DNA of 64,000 nt, taken from positions 1 to 64,000 of the forward strand of contig NC_090775.1 of assembly GCF_001761485.1 (NCBI RefSeq). The letters are read 5' to 3'. The first letter of the stretch is position 1; each line of letters opens with the position of its first letter. The notes under the pieces were generated by a model. The model was not told where the DNA came from and did no database searches. It worked only from the letters and a program-made list of their open reading frames with translations. The translations under genes and the position numbers were made by a program. Positions 30,732 through 41,129 of the stretch are shown one piece after another. Origin of the DNA: Yarrowia lipolytica (Eukaryota > Ascomycota > Dipodascomycetes > Dipodascales).

Positions 30732-33700
30732 ATGTCTGCTCAGGCATTGAAGGAGTTGCTAAAGCGATGCAAAGAGGCAATCTCTAGCGGGCGGTTCCCC
30801 GACGCTATTGAGGCTGCCAACGATGCTCTCGAGGTCGATGAGGAAAACTACCAGGCGTGAGTACAACCTGTGACACGGATCATTGGTGATGTGACATGGT
30901 GAATGGTATAACCAAACTAACACAGAACACTGCTGCTAGGAAAGGCTCAATATCTCAACAAGGACAACACCGCCGCTTGCGCCGCCTACGACAAGGCTAT
31001 CAAGCTGGAGCCCACCCAGCCCCTGGCGTACATTGGCCTGTTGCAGGCATGCAACGTTCGATCCAATGGCAAAAAGTACCTGGCCACCCTGATCGAGGTA
31101 CTCAAGATTCTGTGCGGACAGGACCACCAGACCAAGGCCAACGACACCTACTGCAAAAGTGAACGGGCGATCTACTCACACGCCACCCCCGAGACACAGC
31201 TGGAGTTCACCAAACTGCAGATCCCCGGCTCGCCGCTCTTTTCGCTCATGGAGTCTGTCATGCCTAAACCGGCCTTTACCTACGAGAAGCTCGTTAAAAT
31301 GGAGGAGGAGCAGGAAAAGAAGGCGCTCAACAAGGCACTGGCTGATGCTAACTTCACCATCACAGGCAAGAAGAAACGAACGCCCCAGCAAGTGCGGTAC
31401 GACTTCCACAGCAAATCCAACCTGCCATTCTTGTACCAGGAGCTCATCAACTGGACCAACAATGACGAGCTGCGAATCGAGACAGAGAAGAAACTGCTCA
31501 AGTGCCGAGCAGATCTCTTGGCCAGTGCGCCTCCGGGCAAGGAGAAGGAACAGCTACATATGGAGGTCTCGGATATGGTCGATGGTGCCGTGGTCATCAA
31601 GGCACGCGACTCACTGGCCTGGGACCTGTATCTCGAGTGGCTTGATCCCCGGGATCTTGGCGACCTCCCCAGCGAGACAGTCAATGAGTACCTGGACTTT
31701 TTCTCTGAGACTGGTCTCCACAAGATTCTCAGTGGATACATTTATTCCGACATCTCCAGCATGGTAAGAACCAAGAAGGAGGACAAAAAGGACAATGAAG
31801 AAGGCGAGGATGGAGCGAAGGATGGAGAGGCTGCCGAAGATGGTGATATTGAGAAGACTGCAAAGGTCGACAAAAAGGAACCTAAGAAAGAGCCCAAGGA
31901 GCCCAAAAAGGAGCCTAAGGATTCCAAGGAAAAGGACGCTGCCGAAGGCGATGATGACCTCACTGGACTGGAGGAGAAGGACGGCGGCAATGACGAGGTT
32001 CTGTCGGAGGACATCACAACATACCTTTCCGAGGGTCTCAAGCAGGACCCCAAGTCGATCCTGGGTCACCGAATATCTGCTCAGTATTACTTCCACCACA
32101 AGGAGTATGCTGAGGCGATTCGAATGTGTCTTTCCGGTATTGAGACTGCCAACAAGTACCACGACACCTGGCTAAGTCATGTGAAGAACGCTCTCAGACA
32201 TTTCAGCATCATTCTAGGAACCTGTTACATCTTCTACCAGGCCCCTAAGAACTTTGACAACGCTCTGGAGATCTTCAACGCAGTTCTCGAGGAGGAGCCC
32301 AAGAACGTGGCTGGTCTCGTTGGTAAGGGCCTGATTCTGGTAGAGAAAAAGCAGTGGTCAGAGGCCCGAACCCTGCTCCAGGAGGTTGTGGACAAGAACC
32401 CCGACAACAGCCAGGCTCTTTTCGAGCTGTCGTGGTGCTGTGTCTTGATGGGTGACTATGAACAGGGCCGAAAGGGTCTTGAGCATGTAATTGGCCTTGT
32501 CACCGGTTCCGACTCTGTTTCCCGGGACCTCCGAGCTCAATGCTATTGGCGAATTGGCCAGTCTTACGAGAAGGAGGGTCATGATGATACACAAGTCATT
32601 TTCCAGGCATACCTCAAATCGCTCACGGAGAACCCCAACTTTGCTCCCTCATACACTGCTCTTGGTTTGCTGTACGCTGACTCTGTTGGCGATCAGGCCC
32701 GAGCCTCTAAGTGTTTCTACAAGGCTCTGGAGCTCAGTGCACAGGAAATCAAGGCTGCCGAGAGACTGGCCATTGAGTTTTCTGACAAGGGAGACTGGGA
32801 TGCTGTTGAGGTGATTGCGAACCGAGTCATTGGTGTGATGAAGGACAAGGTTGCGTGGCCCTACAGAGCCCTCGGTATATCATATCTCAACAAGAACGAC
32901 TTTGGCAAGGCCATCGTCAACTTCCAGTGGGTTCTTCGAGTCGATTCCACTGACGTGAATGCTTGGACTGGCCTCGGAGAGGCATATAAGAAGGCAGGAC
33001 GTCTGACGAGTGCTCTGAAGGCCCTTGAGCGTGCCAACCAACTCATTTCCAAGCAGGAGGGCGATGATTCTACTGATAACCAGCTCGACAAGTGGATTCC
33101 TGGCTATCTTGCTGCTGTTTCTCATTCCGAGCTTGCAGAGTACTCCGCTGCTCTGGAGATTCTTGAGAACATTCTCCAGCACCATCCCCACGAGAACATT
33201 GTTCTGCGAGCTCTGCAAACCACACTCAACAGCGCTGCTACTGCATCTATCACCGATGGACTCTACGTTGAGGGCGCCAATTACGCCATCAAGTCTCTGG
33301 AGTCGTGTGTCGTGAGTGTTGGCCTTGGCCACCAATCTCAAGATTTGTGGAAGTCTATTGGTGACGCTTGTGCGGTCTTCCTACGAGTGGAGAGTCAGAT
33401 CCAGCGGTTCCCCATCGAGCTGGCGAAGAAGATCTTTTCCGGCATGTCTGCAGACAAGGTACGGGAGTTCAACAACTTTGCCGAGCGAAACTTTTCGTTC
33501 GACTCCAACCACGCTCTTCTCGTTCAGATTGGAGAGCATGACGGCCAGCCTCTGGACGGCGCTGATTTGGAGTACCCTACTCCCGTGACTCAGGAGTCCA
33601 TCAACGTGCTCTACCTGACTGCCTTCAAATACTCTCTTCTGTGTGCTCGTCCCGACCCCTCCACCCAGGCTGCAGGATGGTATAATCTCGGTTTGGCCGA

Positions 33701-35129
33701 GCTAGGTCTGGCCCTCAAGGCTCAGGACAAGAGCGACGACAACCTCAACCTGGCTGCTTCTCAGTGTCTCAAGCGAGCCCTGCACATCGAGCACAAGAAC
33801 GCCGACATTTGGAACGCATTTGGTGTGGCTTCTGTTCGGCTCAACGTTCGAGTCGCTCAGCATTGTTTCATCCGAGCTCTGACTCTCAACAACCGGGCTC
33901 CTCAGATCTGGGCCAATCTTGGTGCTCTGTACCTCGGTCAAGGCGACCTGGAGCTAGCCAAGGAATCCTTCAGTCTAACCCAGACCATGGATCCTGAGTT
34001 CGTTGAGGCCTGGCAGGGTCTTGGTATCATTGCCAGCGTTACTGGAGATGAGAAGAAGGCCCGGGCAAACTTCGAGCAATCCTTTGTGGTTTCCAAGGGT
34101 GTTCAGGACCTCGCCAAGCTTCTTTACGGACTCTCAGTGTTCGAGAAGGTCAGCTGCACTGGTTCTCGAGAAGTTGCAGTTGAGAACGCTACTCTCGCCT
34201 TGGACAAGCTGCTCAAGGCTAAACCCAACTCCAAGCTCGGTCTGCTGCTACGAGGATCTCTTTTGGAGTTCCAGGGTGACTACGAGGAGGCTGAGATTCA
34301 AATCACCAACCTCTGTAACGCTCTTGAGGTGCTCTACGAGGAACTGGAGTCTGATCATGACCTGGAGGATTTTGCCAAGGCCAAGTCTCAGCTCGCTCGA
34401 ATTGCTCTTGGTATGCACGACTTCGAGGCTGCTATTCAGCACGCGGAGTTTGCTCTGGATGTTGCCCAGGAGCGACCCAACCTCACCAAGACGCGGCTCT
34501 CTGCACAAATCACGTGCGGCCTGGCCCACTTTTTTATCTCGCAGTTTGACGAGTCCATCTCGTGTTTCCAGCAGGCTCTTGAGGAGTCTGATGAGGATCA
34601 GGAGATTGTGGTTCTGCTTGTGCAGGTTCTGTGGGCCAAGGGCGGTGAGGCCCGTGATGTGGCTCGAGACCAGCTCTACGACTCTGTGGAGCACAAGGGA
34701 TCCAATCTGCAGATTGCTCTTGTTCTTGGAGCTATTGGTCTGGTGGAGGACAATTCCGACCTGCAGGATGCTGCACTTGATGAGCTTAACGGCCTGTCTC
34801 TGGATCTGAAGCTCAAGGACACTGGCAACAAGCTCGAGTGGGTGACATCACTACTTGCTAAGAGTCTCACGGGATCCGATTTTGAGGCTGCCCTGCCCTG
34901 GAGACGGTCTGCGTTTGTCAACCACTCCGAGTACAAGGTGTGGAGCCATGTGGACAAGAAGATTGCTCTGCAGGTGGCCAACCAGAACGCTCTCAACCGA
35001 GCAAGCTTTGACTACACACAGCTTTCTGATGCTCTGGTGGATATTGGTACCCTGGAATGTGCCCAGCGAGCTCTCTTCCTGCGGCCCTCTTCTGTTGACG
35101 CGTGGAAGACTCTTGCTGGGTGTGTTTAA
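30732..35129 (+). CDS. Superkiller protein Ski3, TPR scaffold of the Ski complex
   Basis: Scaffold that joins the Ski2 helicase and Ski8 and feeds mRNA to the cytoplasmic exosome. Exon 1 is 30732-30856 (41 codons plus 2 nt), the intron is 30857-30925 (69 nt, GTGAGT donor, CTAACACAG acceptor), and exon 2 is 30926-35129. The spliced protein is 1442 aa, near the 1432 aa of S. cerevisiae Ski3. Tetratricopeptide repeats run almost throughout: LKRCKEAISSGRFPDAIEAA at the N-terminus; AEAIRMCLSGIETA; DNALEIFNAVLEEEPKNV; GKAIVNFQWVLRVDSTDV; LELAKESFSLTQTMDPEFV. A Lys/Glu/Asp-rich, probably disordered insert sits at about residues 322-396. No intron beyond the first and no break. Confidence 0.95.
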
Positions 35130-35288
35130 ATTAGATTGAGATAGATAATGGATATATGTTGGACTGCTGTAAGAGTAAAATAGAACGTTTTACTTATTTA
35201 TTTCAATCTCGTAGTTAACATGAAAAAAAGTAGAGAGTATTTCTAGATGTCAGTATATATCTGATCACCAGTGTTCCCGTCCGACCAA

Positions 35289-36632
35289 CTAGTTTCCTCT
35301 GAGGTCGTTCTCGCCACATTCGAAATTGCATCCTAGGCCACTTCGGTACTCTCTGATTCCTTGGCTCCAAAGGGTCAACTTCTCCATATGACTGTGGAGC
35401 ACCTTCTTATCGTTCCACACGTCATTGATGTAGCTCTTATTGAGACGCCGGACATCTTTTCCTGTGAAGTCATGTAACACTTTGATCAGTTGAACAAAAG
35501 TGGTTCTGTTAGTAACTAGTACGTTGACATATTGTTCATTGTCGCAATTGTTACCAGTTTGCACAACACAACTGATTACGTATGTTTGCCTTCCATTGTT
35601 GGAAGGACACTTAATGTCAGGCTCAGGGATAACATGGCTGCCCACATCGAAAACCTCCTTTCCTTTGTATGTGTCCTTTCGGCATCCGCTCACATCGTCC
35701 TCTTCCTCGATCTCTTCCACGGCGTCTTCCTCGATCTCTTCCTCGACATCCTCTTCCTCGATCTCTTCCTCGGCCTCTTCCTCTCCGACGTCACTAGGTA
35801 CCTCGTTTCCAGAAGCAACCAAAAATTCCTCAGGAACTCTCTGGTTGTCATTATCGGTCAAGTCTCCATCAGGGCCAACCACCCCGTCAGTGCTTTCCTC
35901 TGCACCAGAGTCACCCTCTTTAGCAGAGTTTTCCTCATCGCCAGAGCTTTCGGCCACATCGGAGACTGTCTCTTGCTCATTATCCGGGGAGGAAACTTCA
36001 GCAGCAGTGCGAACAGCAGTCTCTGCCGCGGCGACAAGAGCATCAAACTCATCAGATACATCAGTGGCATCATAATATTCCTCCTCGGAATTATTGGCGG
36101 AAGGATCCTCGTCAGCGACAGGCCTGTCGATGCTAGGCTCTCCCGGGCCATCATCGTCGCTCTTGTCGGAAGGAGAAGGCTCGTCTCTTTTTTGACGCTT
36201 TCTACCTGTGCTGATTGAGTCCGGTAGCTTGCGCTTGTTGGAATGTTCAACGGCGGGGGAAGGCTCTCGTGAAGAAGGGGCGGAAAGAGAGGCTGCTCGC
36301 GCCGCTTCAATGGTACGACTAACACTGGCTGCGATAGCAGAAATTGCTGCATCGGGGAGCGGTCGGTTATCAGAAGCGGTGCTTCGGGCTCGGGAAGAAG
36401 ACGCAACAGGGGGGTCTTCAAGAGACGTGTGTGGTACTTCTGGCGGCGCTGTGGCTTGAGGTCGGAGTGCACGGACTCCAGGACGGGAACGTCGACGAGG
36501 GTTGCGTCGGGTAAGGGGGCGGATCTCCGTTTGAAGTTCTTCTGCTTCTTGTCGATTTTCGGGAGCGGGTGAGATACGGCTGGCGTTATTGATGGTGGCC
36601 CACATAAGCATTGGGGGTGGCTTGCGAGTCAT
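35289..36632 (-). CDS. Acidic protein with C-terminal ubiquitin/SUMO-like domain (paralogue A)
   Basis: 447 aa, ATG at 36632. The N-terminal 340 residues look disordered: Arg-rich near 40-60 (TRRNPRRRSRP), nuclear-localisation-like near 135-155 (SNKRKLPDS, GRKRQKRDEP), then acidic, with an almost pure Glu tract before the C-terminal domain. Residues 351-432 are folded-looking: a strand, an insert, VNVLVTNRTTFVQLIKVL (strand, then helix) and two further strands. They align with the C-terminus of the neighbouring gene at 38166-39950 (Y-x-I-S, V-L-V/I, T-T-F/Y, L-I, G-I-x-x-Y-R). The order of elements and the TT before the helix match the beta-grasp of SUMO. Disordered acidic proteins ending in SUMO-like domains are known (Rad60, Esc2, NIP45); that parallel is inference. 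Its promoter is homologous to that of the neighbour. Confidence 0.8.
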   Translation of the reverse strand: MTRKPPPMLMWATINNASRISPAPENRQEAEELQTEIRPLTRRNPRRRSRPGVRALRPQATAPPEVPHTSLEDPPVASSSRARSTASDNRPLPDAAISAIAASVSRTIEAARAASLSAPSSREPSPAVEHSNKRKLPDSISTGRKRQKRDEPSPSDKSDDDGPGEPSIDRPVADEDPSANNSEEEYYDATDVSDEFDALVAAAETAVRTAAEVSSPDNEQETVSDVAESSGDEENSAKEGDSGAEESTDGVVGPDGDLTDNDNQRVPEEFLVASGNEVPSDVGEEEAEEEIEEEDVEEEIEEDAVEEIEEEDDVSGCRKDTYKGKEVFDVGSHVIPEPDIKCPSNNGRQTYVISCVVQTGNNCDNEQYVNVLVTNRTTFVQLIKVLHDFTGKDVRRLNKSYINDVWNDKKVLHSHMEKLTLWSQGIREYRSGLGCNFECGENDLRGN

Positions 36633-38165
36633 TGGTGAGCGAATGGCGATTGATCTGGGGGTTGGTGCTTGTTGATGTTGGTTTGTGGAGTTTTTATAGG
36701 ACCACCCGCTCTGCTTTTATAATCATTTTTTCCGTGTGGTTCACATTGATTCGTTTGGTGAAGATGGTGTGGCAGAGACGATTGCATGAAAAAACACAAG
36801 GACAACCGAGGCGGCCCCAAAGTCCGAAGTGGGGGCTGTGATGGTTTACAACCATTCTGTATATGAATATAGTGCTTCATGTATGACAATGTCGTGGGTG
36901 TCAGCTAAAGGATCAGACTGTACCATATAGCGCTTCACTCGTATGTACTGTACTGTACCATTACGATACTGTGTTATCTAGATAATCTTTTTCAACTGTA
37001 ACAGTAAGGTTCGTTATCGGAGAAACTAAAAAAACAGAAAGGGGGAATATACATACACACAAGCACTTGAACCATGCTCCATTATTTTCAGCCGCTAGAA
37101 AGGATGAAACAACCCCAATAACATCTTGCGTATGTTTTTCTGGAACTGTTTTACCCACTTGACGGCCTCAATCAGCCCCACCCAACGGAGTTTCAGCGCA
37201 GTGTGTCGCACTTGCATGAGATGAGGTTGTGACAGCAGGAGGTACGAATCTGTGGACCGGGTTGAATAGCGGTTACTTGAGAAGAGGGAATCTTGAGGTG
37301 CAGTACTGTACATTAGTAACACAGTACATACTATAGTAACATCTGTCAGTCTCCTTGGGAACTTACGTCTACTCAGGTGCCTCATCGCAACAGCCAAGTA
37401 TCTAATTGAGCGCACCCAGACCAAGGTGAAGCTTACTTCCAAGACAGGCAGGCCAAACGTGCAACTGAAACAAGCCCCAGAAAAGCCACACGGCGACACC
37501 AAGAGAGTGAGTATCGTATGGTAGCTACTTGTATTGGGGCATTTCAAAAAGAGAAACCAAAGAACTGAAACAGCCCCTCCGCTCTTGATACAGAACTACC
37601 CTCCCATCGATTTGAGCACAATCATTTCGGGAATCTTCCTCAAGAACGACAAGGCTCATTGAGGTTGGGGAGTCTCACAGTACGGCATCGTGTTGTAATC
37701 TCCACGGTTGGTTTTTAGTGAGATGCTTCTTTAGCGTCGTTGAAGGCGTACTTTGATATCTACAGTATCTCTATCGAAGAGGACGCAACTGTACTGTATG
37801 TACTCCAGAACAACCCCGCCAGAACAACCCCTCCAGAACAGCCCCTCCAGAACAAGCCTCGGTGGTAGAGTAGAGTCGCGGCAACTCTTGGTGTTGTGAT
37901 GTTGTCATTTGATCAAGCTGTCGCGGTGCTGACATCACACACTCCAAGGCCTTCTCTCTGGGCCAGAGCCACAGTTCTACTTGTACACATGATACTCCAC
38001 AGAACAGGATACTGCAGTACAGAAAAGTGTAGCTACTGTAAATACAGTATATATATACACGTACTGCACATCTACAATATAGCTACTTCTGCCATTATAC
38101 AGTAAGATCATTATTATACACAAAATCATCTCCAAGAACCAGTACAGTGGCTGATTTCTGGCCAA
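36633..38165. other. Region between the two SUMO-like paralogues
   Basis: About 1.5 kb holding the promoter of paralogue A (listed separately) and the 3' side of paralogue B. An array of about 15-bp units built on CCAGAACAACCCCTC lies at 37803-37860. GTAC-rich words lie at 36945-36962 and 38030-38065. A 150-aa minus-strand ORF at 37095-37547 has no domain and is not called. Confidence 0.5.
36714..36776 (-). promoter_or_regulatory. Core promoter of paralogue A, shared module
   Basis: On the forward strand: CTTTTATAATCATTTTT (a TATAAAAG box on the coding strand, at 36714-36721), then GTGTGGTTCA at 36734-36743, then GGTGTGGCAGA at 36766-36776. The same three elements in the same order occur upstream of the neighbouring paralogue at 40062-40130. 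The TATA box is about 85 bp upstream of the start codon. Confidence 0.7.
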
Positions 38166-39950
38166 TTAACCGCCATTCGTCTGAGAATGAAGCCAAACGT
38201 TGGTACAAGAGTTGGTGCCAACAGGGGCTCGGTAAGCGTGAATCCCCGAAGAATGCAAGGTCGCGTTTCTCTGATAGGCACCGGCTCTTTCGTGTGTGTC
38301 CTCTAGATCATTGTAGAAAAAAATGTGCATACTTCTCAGTTCTACACCAGGAAACCTCTCACCCAACCTCTCGATCAATTTCATGTAAGTGGTTCCCTTT
38401 GAGATCAGGACATCCAAGAACTCTTGCCCTTCCACGTGCAAACTGATAGGGTAGTAAGAATCACTTCTGTCTAAGGGATGAACACAAGAAAAGGCAATAT
38501 CTAGTTCACCGTGATCCTCCTCTTCCTCCCTTCCGTTCTCTTCGTCTTCGTTCTCTTTCTCTTTCTCCTTTTCTCCCTCCTCCTCCTCCTCCTCTTCGTC
38601 AGTGTCTTGGTGGAGAGCTCGGGCTCCCTCCCTAGAATAAACAATGTCTGAATCATCATCGGACAGCGGAGTGTGACGTTCAATGGATTCTGTAGTATTC
38701 ATCTCCTCATCACTGATTTGCCCCTCTTCCTCATCAGGAGGTTGGGAAGAAACTTCAAGCAGCGAATCAACAGTGGACTGAGTAGAAATATTTGCAGCCG
38801 TTCCGGTGGTAGTTCCTCCTAGACTTCGAGAAGCATGGTCCTCGTCCAGGACAGAACCGAGAGAGTCGGGAGCCTGGTTGTCCACTCTCTCCTCTTCGGG
38901 GTCTTTGCCAGAGGCACAAACTTTTGGACGCTTAGGAGATGGCTCAGGGGCGTCATCATCGGATTGATGTCGTTTGCTGGCGGTTGGGGCTTCAGACACT
39001 GGAAGGGTGTGTGGACTCTCGCTGAGAGACTGCTCGGGCGCAGGAGAAGCGGAAGTGAGACGGCGAGCATCTGCTGTCAACATATCCATCCGCTTCTGCT
39101 TCACTTCATCAGCGTGCCCAGAGGCAAGTAGTCGAGGAAAAGACGAAGAAAGCACAATCTGTCTTGGGGTGGCACGCTTTTTCACAGGAGTAGCTGGGTC
39201 CTTGGAGGAAGAAGCGACAGGATCAGGTTCTTGAGAAGCCGACTTGGGTGAAGCAATGGCACCTTTGTTTTTAACAGATATCTCGTCCATCCGCTTCTGT
39301 AGACTTTCATCGACGAACCCAGTGGGAAGAGATGAAGGGAGGGCAATCATTCTTGGGGTGGCACGCTTTTTCATAGGAGGAGCTGGGATCTTGGAGGGAG
39401 AAGCGACAGGCACACGTTCTTGAGAAAACAACTCAGTCGAAGCAGAGACACCTTTGTTTTTAACAGATATCTCGTCCATCCGCTTCTGTAGACTTTCATC
39501 GACGAACCCAGTGGGAAGAGATGAAGGGAGGGCAATCTTTCTTGGGGTGGCACGCTTTTTGATAGGAGGAGCTGGGATCTTGGAGGGAGAAGCGACAGGC
39601 ACACGTTCTTGAGAAAACAACTCAGTCGAAGCAGAGACACCTTTGTTTTTAACAGATATCTCGTCCATCCGCTTCTGTAGACTTTCATCGACGAACCCAG
39701 TGGGAAGAGATGAAGGGAGGGCAATCTTTCTTGGGGAGGCACGCTTTTTCACAGGAGTAGCTGGGTCCTTGGAGGAAGAAGCGACAGGATCAGGTTCTTG
39801 AGAAGCCGACTTGGGTGAAGCCGACTTTGTCTTAGACGAGGGTTGGGTAACGTATGGTCCAGACCTGTGTCTGGAACTGAAAGTCTTGCCGGATCTTAGA
39901 GCACCGGTGACTTTTCTCATCATTGCAGACTGTTTCCTTCGCGGGGGCAT
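38166..39950 (-). CDS. Repeat-containing acidic protein with C-terminal SUMO-like domain (paralogue B)
   Basis: 594 aa, ATG at 39950. After a basic start (MPPRRKQ) come about 3.5 near-identical 63-residue repeats (residues about 40-260). Each has a basic KKRATPR motif, then LPSSLPTGFVDESLQKRMDE and VKNKG. A nuclear-localisation-like PKRPKV follows, then an acidic region and a Glu/Lys tract. The C-terminal domain (about 500-578) runs ISLHVEGQEFLDVLISKGTT, then a helix (YMKLIERL), then SMHIFFYND and IHAYRAPVG. Element for element this parallels yeast Smt3 (INLKV, FFKIKKTT, RRLMEAF, LRFLYDG, IEAHREQIGG). The protein ends NGG, a C-terminal di-glycine. It is a paralogue of 35289-36632. Role unknown; a nuclear SUMO-like adaptor is a reasonable inference, not a demonstration. 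Confidence 0.82.
   Translation of the reverse strand: MPPRRKQSAMMRKVTGALRSGKTFSSRHRSGPYVTQPSSKTKSASPKSASQEPDPVASSSKDPATPVKKRASPRKIALPSSLPTGFVDESLQKRMDEISVKNKGVSASTELFSQERVPVASPSKIPAPPIKKRATPRKIALPSSLPTGFVDESLQKRMDEISVKNKGVSASTELFSQERVPVASPSKIPAPPMKKRATPRMIALPSSLPTGFVDESLQKRMDEISVKNKGAIASPKSASQEPDPVASSSKDPATPVKKRATPRQIVLSSSFPRLLASGHADEVKQKRMDMLTADARRLTSASPAPEQSLSESPHTLPVSEAPTASKRHQSDDDAPEPSPKRPKVCASGKDPEEERVDNQAPDSLGSVLDEDHASRSLGGTTTGTAANISTQSTVDSLLEVSSQPPDEEEGQISDEEMNTTESIERHTPLSDDDSDIVYSREGARALHQDTDEEEEEEEGEKEKEKENEDEENGREEEEDHGELDIAFSCVHPLDRSDSYYPISLHVEGQEFLDVLISKGTTYMKLIERLGERFPGVELRSMHIFFYNDLEDTHERAGAYQRNATLHSSGIHAYRAPVGTNSCTNVWLHSQTNGG
39171..39835 (-). repeat. 189-bp coding minisatellite, about 3.5 units
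   Basis: The same sequence recurs with a period of exactly 189 bp: the word CCTTTGTTTTTAACAG starts at 39262, 39451 and 39640, and GGCACGC starts at 39171 and 39738 (three periods apart). Units two and three are almost identical, while the outer half-units share a different variant (EPDPVASSSKD). It encodes 63-residue protein repeats, stays in frame, and contains no stop. Confidence 0.95.
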
Positions 39951-41129
39951 GGTTGCGGAGGTGGTGTTTGTTGCGGAGGTGGTTGTGGTTGTGGTTGTGG
40001 TTGTGGGTGTAGTGGTAGCTGTTGCTGGGTAAAGTCCAAACCAAGGTAGTGGCCTCAGCCTCTTTTATAACCATTTTCTCGTGTGGTTCATGTTGGTCTT
40101 GTTTGACGATGTTGCTTCTGGTGTGGCAGAACGGACAGCATGCATTGAGGTGACGTTTGGAGTCCAAGAGGCTTCAAAGGAGGGGCTGGCCAAGGGAGTA
40201 CAGCCAGGCAGTCACTCATAATAAATGGATTGTCGGATCCACATATCACAAAAAGATCCTCTCTCACCGTACCTGTGCTGATTTCGAGTACAAGTACAAG
40301 TACAAGTACAGTACTGTACAGTACTTCAAGTGTTCAAGTGTACCGGTGCTGGCCACAATCCGTGGATCAAAGCTCGTGATCGGTGATGGTCTACTGAACA
40401 ATACTCTGCAACTTGGGATGCTGAAACGGCCCTATTCGCGGGGCTTTCTCAACTAGGCTGCATTTTTGAGGTTCTCTTTTTGTCTTACTACAAGAACAAG
40501 ACAATAATTCAGACATCCTCAAGGGGTGGCACTGCGACCGAATTTGGATAAAGTTGTGGCAAAAAAAGGGAAATAAAAAAGATAAAATTCAAAGATAAAA
40601 TCGCGTGTGTGTTTATGTATGCGAACAAACCAGATGAAAGAACACGTTGAGACGATCAATACAATGTTTTTGCGGCTACTTGTACCTTCGAGAAAATGAA
40701 CTGGTACTTTCAGCTTAGGTAATCACTAATTCGTTTGAATACAGTACTGTACTGTACCTGGAATCTCGTCTTGTTCTACTACACTCCAAAATCACACATC
40801 ACTGTTTGCCTCATTCCCCTCAACACCACATTGGACCAAACAGCCCCAATTTGGACCCAGGCGACTCAATGGCTTTGGTTCAGTTCCAGGGTGTGGTACT
40901 GTACTGCCCCAAGATTTGTTGCAACCTCGAGATCTGGCCAACCAACAGACATTGTCGCCAACCTCGAACCGTGCCGGATGGGTTTTGCTTATTCGGGATA
41001 CCGAGACAAGCAATGCCAGTGTCAAGACGGGGTGAAGTATGCAGTTTCAATACAAAAACCCATTCAACTACAATACTTTCTCATATCATCTACTGTAGAG
41101 TACTTGCCGTATATACTGTACATACTATT
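39951..41129. other. Region between paralogue B and the integrase-like gene
   Basis: Holds the paralogue B promoter module. A (GTTGTG)n-like purine/pyrimidine run at 39975-40010 forms its leader. A strong GTAC array lies at 40286-40330 and another at 40741-40758. Plus-strand ORFs of 121 and 194 aa near 40.7-41.3 kb run into the antisense of the next gene and into GTAC words, so they are not called. Confidence 0.5.
40062..40130 (-). promoter_or_regulatory. Core promoter of paralogue B, shared module
   Basis: CTTTTATAACCATTTTC (TATAAAAG box on the coding strand, 40062-40069), GTGTGGTTCATG at 40081-40092, and GGTGTGGCAGA at 40120-40130. It is collinear with the module upstream of paralogue A. 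Its TTCATG and CTTGTTTG words are also found upstream of the integrase-like gene. Confidence 0.7.

Noticed and set aside
37095-37547. 150-aa minus-strand ORF between the SUMO-like paralogues
   Set aside because: No domain, reads through GTAC words, and shows no similarity to the neighbours.
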